From: Chloroflexota bacterium
Lineage (GTDB): Bacteria; Chloroflexota; UBA11872; VXNJ01
Direction of reading: 5' to 3'
Assembly: GCA_026708165.1 (NCBI GenBank)
Contig: JAPOVO010000247.1
Coordinates: 1 to 5,656 of the forward strand
DNA length: 5,656 bases
The notes under the pieces were generated by a model. It was given only the letters and a program-made list of their open reading frames with translations, made no database searches and was not told the origin of the DNA. The position numbers were made by a program, and so were the translations under genes. Below are positions 1 through 5,656 of the stretch, one piece after another; within the stretch, counting starts at the first letter, position 1; each line of letters starts with the position of its first letter.

Positions 1-416
1 GCAATCGGATTGTCACTGCCAAGATAGACCGCTTGTCCGCCGTCAGCCCAGAAGTGCTCCAAGGACATCTTCGTCAATATCTGGGCGATACCCTTGCCGC
101 GGTGCGCCGGGTCTGTCAGCACGTTACCGTAGACACCCATCTCGCGAGTTGCACGGTTCGTGGCGTGCCACACGGTGCCCACAATTGTGTCGTCCAACCT
201 CCCCACGAACATGTAGTCGTGGATCGTGCCGTCAGTTGCTCCCCGCAGCGTCCGGGCCAGCATCTCAGCTTCGGCCGGACTCACCCAGGGATCGAACGGT
301 TGGACGAGGAACCACCACACGTCCCGATTCTCAGGCGTCTCGGCCCGACTATCTCCCGGACCGAGAACCGTCACTTTCAGGGTCTCGCCGCTCCTCAGCG
401 TTTGCATCGACACCAT
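1..416 (-). CDS. GNAT-family N-acetyltransferase, 3' end cut off by the window edge
   Basis: Seen: from an ATG at 416 the minus strand is open for 138 codons to the edge. Residues 96-114 give a classic acetyl-CoA-binding motif A: a beta strand (VYGNVL), then TDPAHRGKGIA, fitting R/Q-x-x-G-x-G/A at R106-A111, then a helix (QILTKMSLEHFW) and the next strand (AVYLGSDNP). The strand at about 68-84 (YMFVGRLDDTIVGTVW) fits the GNAT core. GGGGAG lies six bases before the ATG; a second ATG three codons on is placed less well. Known: GNAT enzymes move an acetyl group from acetyl-CoA to an amine, usually in the cytosol. Inference: it begins 42 bases after the murQ stop on the same strand, so co-transcription is likely. 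The substrate cannot be read from the sequence; an amino sugar linked to murein recycling is only a guess. The C-terminal part lies outside the window. Confidence 0.85.
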   Translation of the reverse strand, partial: MVSMQTLRSGETLKVTVLGPGDSRAETPENRDVWWFLVQPFDPWVSPAEAEMLARTLRGATDGTIHDYMFVGRLDDTIVGTVWHATNRATREMGVYGNVLTDPAHRGKGIAQILTKMSLEHFWADGGQAVYLGSDNPI

Positions 417-422
417 CGGCGT

Positions 423-428
423 CTCCCC
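423..428 (-). promoter_or_regulatory. Ribosome binding site of the GNAT gene
   Basis: GGGGAG on the minus strand ends six bases before the ATG at 416. It sits in the 42-base gap after murQ and decides the start of the acetyltransferase gene. It implies independent translation initiation rather than coupling through a stop-start overlap. Confidence 0.6.
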
Positions 429-458
429 GAGCGCGTCTTTTGCCTCACGATGGCCGGA

Positions 459-1373
459 CTATCCAGAGCACTCATCGGCGGCGGCGGCCGCCATCGCCGC
501 ACGCAGCGATCCATCGGACCGCTTGAGCAACAGCCGGGACTCATCCGGACTGATTTCCAGGGACGTGCAGAGCAGCGCGACCTTTATCGAGCCGTTGGCC
601 TCGGCAAGCGCGCCGCGCGCTTCGGCCGCAGACACACCCGAGACCTCTCGAATCATGGATACCGCTCTGTTGGTCAGCTTCTCATTCACCGCCGTCAGGC
701 CCACCATCAAGTTTCCGTAAGTCTCGTTCGCGAGCACCATCGCGGCCGTGCTGATCATGTTCAGGACCATCTTCTGTGCCGTGCCGGCTTTGAGGCGAGT
801 TGAGCCGGTGACTACCTCCGGGCCTGCCACGACTTCGATCACCACGTCGGCGGCCGACTGGAAGGGAGAACCCGGATTGGAGGTCACGGCCACGCTCTTT
901 GCTCCGACCTCCCTGGCGCAGGCGAACCCACCAAGCACGTAAGGAGTCGCTCCGCTGGCGGAGACTCCGATCAGCAGGTCGCGGTCCGAGAACCCGTTGG
1001 TCCGCAGGTCCCCAGCGCCAAGGTCTGCACGATCTTCGGCGCCCTCCACGGACATCCGCAGCGCCTCGTCCCCACCGGCAATCAGGGCGACTACCCGGTC
1101 CGGATCGATCCCGAACGTCGGCGTCCACTCCGCCGCGTCGAGCGCCGCGATTCGTCCGCTCGTGCCCGCGCCCTGGTAAAACACTCGCCCGCCACGCTTG
1201 ATGACGTCCGAGACCAGCTCGGCCGCCCTGGCAATGCTCGGTATGGCCGATCGCACCGCTACTACGACCTTCTCGTCCTCGCGGCTCATCAGCGAAACGA
1301 TCTCCCCTGCGGACATCGTGTCGATGCCTTCGCTCGCGGGATTTCGCCGTTCCGTGATGCGCAAGTCATCCAC
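459..1373 (-). CDS. murQ: N-acetylmuramic acid 6-phosphate etherase (MurQ)
   Basis: MurQ cleaves the D-lactyl ether of MurNAc-6-phosphate, giving GlcNAc-6-phosphate and D-lactate in cytosolic murein recycling. The 304-residue product is close to the 298 of E. coli MurQ. A SIS sugar-phosphate domain spans about residues 45-215, with the phosphate loop GAGTSGR (68-74), then DAAEWTPTFG (79-88), GGDEALRMSVEGAED (100-114) and the family signature GPEVVTGSTRLKAGTAQK (184-201). E82 and E113 line up with the catalytic glutamates E83 and E114 of the E. coli enzyme. The C-terminal 60 or so residues are helical and UBA-like, as usual in MurQ. The start is a GTG at 1373, directly after an in-frame TGA; the only other early start is TTG at 1364, and neither has a good ribosome binding site. 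It leads the GNAT gene and diverges from katG. W83 beside the catalytic glutamate, where I expect a small or aliphatic residue, is slightly unusual. Confidence 0.96.
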   Translation of the reverse strand: MDDLRITERRNPASEGIDTMSAGEIVSLMSREDEKVVVAVRSAIPSIARAAELVSDVIKRGGRVFYQGAGTSGRIAALDAAEWTPTFGIDPDRVVALIAGGDEALRMSVEGAEDRADLGAGDLRTNGFSDRDLLIGVSASGATPYVLGGFACAREVGAKSVAVTSNPGSPFQSAADVVIEVVAGPEVVTGSTRLKAGTAQKMVLNMISTAAMVLANETYGNLMVGLTAVNEKLTNRAVSMIREVSGVSAAEARGALAEANGSIKVALLCTSLEISPDESRLLLKRSDGSLRAAMAAAAADECSG

Positions 1374-1475
1374 TCACATACAAATCCAATCTAGGTTGAA
1401 CCAAGGCGGCACGTCGATCGAGCGGTCACGCCCCGCCCCAAAGCATGTACGACCAGCTATGTTAGTCCCGCAACA

Positions 1476-1492
1476 GTCGAGCGCGGCTCGAC
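1476..1492. repeat. Perfect 7-bp palindromic hairpin between murQ and katG
   Basis: GTCGAGC and GCTCGAC flank a GCG loop in the divergent intergenic region. The short symmetrical form would suit either a dimeric regulator's operator or part of a repeated palindromic element. No T-run follows on either strand, so a terminator is unlikely. It lies about 100 bp from the murQ start and about 155 bp from the katG start. Confidence 0.5.
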
Positions 1493-1502
1493 AGGCACGA
1501 CG

Positions 1503-1532
1503 GCCCCCGCTCGCCCATTGAAAGCCGGGGGC
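1503..1532. repeat. GC-rich inverted repeat, 7-bp arms
   Basis: GCCCCCG (1503-1509) and CGGGGGC (1526-1532) are perfect arms around a 16-base spacer. It starts 10 bases after the hairpin at 1476-1492 and ends 5 bases before the next. There is no T-tract. It would form in either the katG or the murQ leader if transcription starts far upstream. Confidence 0.5.
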
Positions 1533-1537
1533 TGACG

Positions 1538-1560
1538 CGGCGGCTCCTGCAGGTCCGCCG
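1538..1560. repeat. Third inverted repeat upstream of katG
   Basis: CGGCGG (1538-1543) pairs with CCGCCG (1555-1560). The 11-base loop itself contains the 8-base palindrome CCTGCAGG (1546-1553). It is the last of three consecutive inverted repeats in this intergenic region. Confidence 0.45.
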
Positions 1561-1573
1561 GGTTGACGTTTGA

Positions 1574-3780
<2,207 letters not shown>

Positions 3781-3781
<1 letters not shown>

Positions 3782-3865
3782 CCTCGGCGTAGCGCTCCCG
3801 CGGTTGCTGACTTAACCGTAATCGGGCTGGCGGGCTGAGGCCCGCCAGCGCCGCCGCGCCGAGGT
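3781..3865. repeat. Nested inverted repeats forming a possible three-way structure after katG
   Basis: ACCTCGGCG (3781-3789) begins at the last base of the katG stop codon and pairs perfectly with CGCCGAGGT (3857-3865). The outer arms enclose two more stems: CGGTT/AACCG (3801-3805 with 3814-3818) and the 10-bp hairpin at 3826-3849. The element fills most of the 123-bp gap between two converging genes. It may fold as a branched 3' end in both transcripts or be a copy of a dispersed palindromic repeat. Confidence 0.45.
3826..3849. terminator. GC-rich hairpin between converging genes, candidate bidirectional terminator
   Basis: GCTGGCGGGC and GCCCGCCAGC form a perfect 10-bp stem with a TGAG loop, 45 bases after the katG stop and 55 bases after the stop of the opposing membrane gene. 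Position and stability suit a terminator or 3'-end protection for both transcripts. No T-run follows on either strand, so it is not a canonical intrinsic terminator. Confidence 0.5.
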
Positions 3866-3904
3866 CAAGGTCCCCTCTCCCGTCGAGGAAGGCGACGTAC
3901 GGCT

Positions 3905-4663
3905 CTAGCTGGAGGAACCCTCCAGCATTAACTCGCTGCGCTCCAGGTACATCCCCAGTCCGATCAGGTAGAGGCACACGCCGCCTATCAACAGAAGCGT
4001 ATTGTGTAACGGGAGAAGCACGCTGATGTCGACACCGGGAGCGTGCTGGACCACCAGAAAGTTCACCAGCCCCGCCACTCCTATAACTACGAGACCGTAA
4101 GCGGCCAGCCTGTAGACGTTCATTCCGCGGAACCGGGCCGCCAGGCCAAGCCCGAGCAGAATGGACGCGAATGGATAGACCGTCAAGAACGCAAGGACGA
4201 TTCCGGCCATGTCCGCATAAGTGGCTACGGCGAGATTCTGAAACTCCGCCTGCATTTCCGGAGCGGTTCCCGCTTGCATGCTCCGTTGCATCAGGTGGAC
4301 GATCATGTGTCTTTTGCCCGCCGCAATAATGAAGATGCCCCACCCGAACAGGCTTGTTATCAACCCGAATCGCAACGCCGGAGAGGCAAGTCCGCCTTCC
4401 CGGTTGGGCAGGCGAAACAGCGGCAGCACGCCATAGGCGTAAAGGAACATCGCCACGATCACCAAAAACGTCATCGCGTGCGCGAGGCTTGCGTGGTCGG
4501 CCATCACGTCTATCGTTTTGGCGAAGTCGGTCTGGTCTACGGGGTCTATCAGCATAGACCCCGGTGCGAAGAACGATGCGATCAGCGTTAGCACGAACCC
4601 CGCCATGATGGCCAGGCCCGCGCCTTTGGTTCCCGCCAATCCGCTCACATTCGATTCAGCCAT
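3905..4663 (-). CDS. Six-helix integral membrane protein of unknown function
   Basis: I do not recognise the family with confidence; size and helix pattern recall DUF4386-type membrane proteins, but this is a loose likeness. The 252-residue product has hydrophobic segments at about 15-35, 60-82, 97-116, 153-176, 184-206 and 215-240, so it should be a six-pass inner-membrane protein with no soluble domain. The loop between helices 3 and 4 (about 117-150) is the most polar part, opening with basic GKRH and an H-x-x-x-H pair (H119, H123). Further histidines are at 57, 62, 207 and 220; 207 and 220 lie near or within the last helices. The ATG at 4663 follows a GGGAG ribosome binding site by six bases. 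The gene stands alone, convergent with katG and divergent from the O-methyltransferase. An inverted repeat covers the ribosome binding site, so control at that point is possible. No transporter or enzyme signature is visible. Confidence 0.85.
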   Translation of the reverse strand: MAESNVSGLAGTKGAGLAIMAGFVLTLIASFFAPGSMLIDPVDQTDFAKTIDVMADHASLAHAMTFLVIVAMFLYAYGVLPLFRLPNREGGLASPALRFGLITSLFGWGIFIIAAGKRHMIVHLMQRSMQAGTAPEMQAEFQNLAVATYADMAGIVLAFLTVYPFASILLGLGLAARFRGMNVYRLAAYGLVVIGVAGLVNFLVVQHAPGVDISVLLPLHNTLLLIGGVCLYLIGLGMYLERSELMLEGSSS

Positions 4664-4670
4664 AGCACGC

Positions 4671-4708
4671 TCCCGGTTGACCGCACTATGCTCATCACCT
4701 AACCGGGA
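4671..4708 (-). promoter_or_regulatory. Inverted repeat overlapping the membrane gene's ribosome binding site
   Basis: TCCCGGTT (4671-4678) and AACCGGGA (4701-4708) are perfect 8-bp arms, 30 bp apart start to start. On the minus-strand transcript the second arm contains GGGA of the GGGAG ribosome binding site (4670-4674), so pairing would hide it. Alternatively, the roughly three-turn spacing fits an operator for a dimeric repressor flanking a weak -10 (CATAGT, 4690-4685). Which applies depends on where transcription starts. Confidence 0.45.
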
Positions 4709-4865
4709 AAACGGTAGCGTCCAACCCCCGTCAAGCGCAACAGCCGCGGCCTCTGCCGCACCAGCCGACCGGCTCGACGTCTCAGCCCTCGTTCCCCACG
4801 AGCGCCCGGTCCCGAAGCGCGTCCATCAGCCCCGTCACGTCCTGCGCTTCAATGCCGCGCCGTAA

Positions 4866-4894
4866 TTGGGCAGAATGAGTGCTGCTTCTATAGT
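4866..4894 (+). promoter_or_regulatory. Candidate sigma70-like promoter of the O-methyltransferase gene
   Basis: TTGGGC (4866-4871, three of six consensus bases, including the TTG) and TATAGT (4889-4894, five of six) are separated by exactly 17 bp. Transcription would start near 4901, leaving a leader of about 30 bases before the ATG at 4932. It is the best -35/-10 pair I found in the window. Confidence 0.45.
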
Positions 4895-4931
4895 GCGCTG
4901 AAACAATCGCCCCTCTCCTACGGAATTCGCA

Positions 4932-5567
4932 ATGCATTTCATAGTCCCCGAGAACATAGATAAATACGCCGACGACCACTCCAGCCCCCTCCCGCCCGTG
5001 CTGGAGGAGCTCAAGGACTATACGTACGCGAACATCCGGGGCGCCGGGATGATCTCGGACAAGCTGGTCGGCGGTCTACTCCAGACCCTAATCTTCGCCA
5101 CAGGCGCCCGGCACGTCCTGGAGCTGGGGCTGTTCACCGGCTTCAGCGCCCTGATGATGGCCCACGCCCTTCCCGAAGACGGGACCGTCACCTCATGCGA
5201 CATTGACCCCGAGGCCGAGCGGCGGGCGCGCCGGTTCTTCGACAAGACCCCGCACGGCAAGAAGATCAGCGTCCGGATCGGCCCCGCGCTGGAGACCCTC
5301 GAAGGGCTGACCGGCCCCTACGACCTCATCTTCATCGACGCCGACAAGGTCAACTACCCCGACTATTACGAGCGCTGCCTGGAGCTGCTGGCCGCGAACG
5401 GGGTAATGGTCGTCGACAACGTGCTGTGGTCTGGGCGGGTGCTCGACCCCCAGAGCGACGACGACAAGGCCATCGCCGCCCTCAACAAGCGGGTTGCCGC
5501 CGATCCCCGCGTCCACAACGTGCTGCTGACCATCCGCGACGGCTTGAACGTAATCCGCAGAAGATAA
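4932..5567 (+). CDS. SAM-dependent O-methyltransferase, catechol/caffeoyl-CoA type
   Basis: The enzyme should transfer a methyl group from S-adenosylmethionine to a hydroxyl of a catechol-like substrate, with a divalent metal, in the cytosol. At 211 residues it is full length for the small bacterial CCoAOMT-like family (Methyltransf_3). After an N-terminal helical part (about 1-55) comes SAM motif I, VLELGLFTG (62-70), the acidic CDID (89-92), FIDADK (134-139) and VVDNVLWSGRV (160-170). D136, D162 and N163 match the family's metal ligands; K139 is the conserved lysine after the first. The end, RDGLNVIRR, is typical. ATG 4932 is the only upstream start, since no start codon lies between it and the in-frame TGA at 4899-4901. 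The ribosome binding site is weak (CGGA, seven bases away). It diverges from the membrane gene; the natural substrate cannot be told. Confidence 0.94.
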   Translation: MHFIVPENIDKYADDHSSPLPPVLEELKDYTYANIRGAGMISDKLVGGLLQTLIFATGARHVLELGLFTGFSALMMAHALPEDGTVTSCDIDPEAERRARRFFDKTPHGKKISVRIGPALETLEGLTGPYDLIFIDADKVNYPDYYERCLELLAANGVMVVDNVLWSGRVLDPQSDDDKAIAALNKRVAADPRVHNVLLTIRDGLNVIRRR

Positions 5568-5656
5568 AAGTGGGCACGACGATATAGATCAACCGCCGAT
5601 TCGAGGCAGTGCCCTAACCCGCTCCGAGCGACCCGGCCACCAGCCCCCCCAAAGGG
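5568..5656. other. Intergenic tail without a supported gene
   Basis: After the methyltransferase stop there is a loose 6-bp inverted repeat (GGGCAC 5572-5577, GTGCCC 5609-5614, 31-base loop) with no T-run, and a run of seven Cs at 5644-5650. On the minus strand, 14 codons from the edge to a TAG at 5616-5614 could be the end of a converging gene, but this is too little to call. Confidence 0.4.

Noticed and set aside
1388..1417. A weak murQ promoter, TCGACG then TAGATT with an 18-bp gap on the minus strand
   Set aside because: Only four of six matches in each box and a predicted leader under 10 bases; not better than chance in this region.
5614..5656. End of a converging minus-strand gene (PLGGLVAGSLGAG, then TAG)
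   Set aside because: It reads like a membrane protein tail, but 14 codons in GC-rich DNA with a seven-base homopolymer are not enough to support a gene; sequence beyond the edge would settle it.

Overview
The window is a stretch of GC-rich bacterial DNA with five protein-coding genes and compact intergenic regions. A peptidoglycan-recycling enzyme (MurQ) points to a bacterium with a murein wall. Nothing else fixes the phylum: the KatG resembles the actinobacterial type, but this enzyme is widely transferred. Codon use looks uniform, with G/C-rich third positions in all five genes. I see no insertion sequence, phage gene, CRISPR array, tRNA or rRNA.

Layout. Positions 1-1373 carry two minus-strand genes that look like one operon: murQ (1373 to 459), then a GNAT acetyltransferase (from 416, running off the left edge). 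Region 1374-1648 separates murQ from the divergent katG and holds three back-to-back inverted repeats and a strong katG ribosome binding site. katG (1649-3781, plus) is a complete bifunctional catalase-peroxidase with every key residue in place. It converges on a minus-strand gene for a six-helix membrane protein of unknown function (4663 to 3905). The 123-bp gap between them holds a perfect 10-bp GC hairpin nested in a larger folded element. Region 4664-4931 is a second divergent intergenic region, with an inverted repeat covering the membrane gene's ribosome binding site and a good sigma70-like promoter for the next gene. That gene (4932-5567, plus) is a complete SAM-dependent O-methyltransferase of the catechol/caffeoyl-CoA type. 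The last 89 bases hold no supported gene.

Functional picture. MurQ turns MurNAc-6-phosphate into GlcNAc-6-phosphate during wall recycling; the GNAT probably shares its transcript, but its substrate is unknown. KatG removes hydrogen peroxide. The membrane protein and the methyltransferase share only an intergenic region. The genes do not form an obvious joint pathway, and I find no convincing new multi-gene system. The observations most worth checking are the inverted repeat over the membrane gene's ribosome binding site, the palindrome-rich intergenic blocks that may be dispersed repeats, and a short coding-like remnant at 4782-4862.
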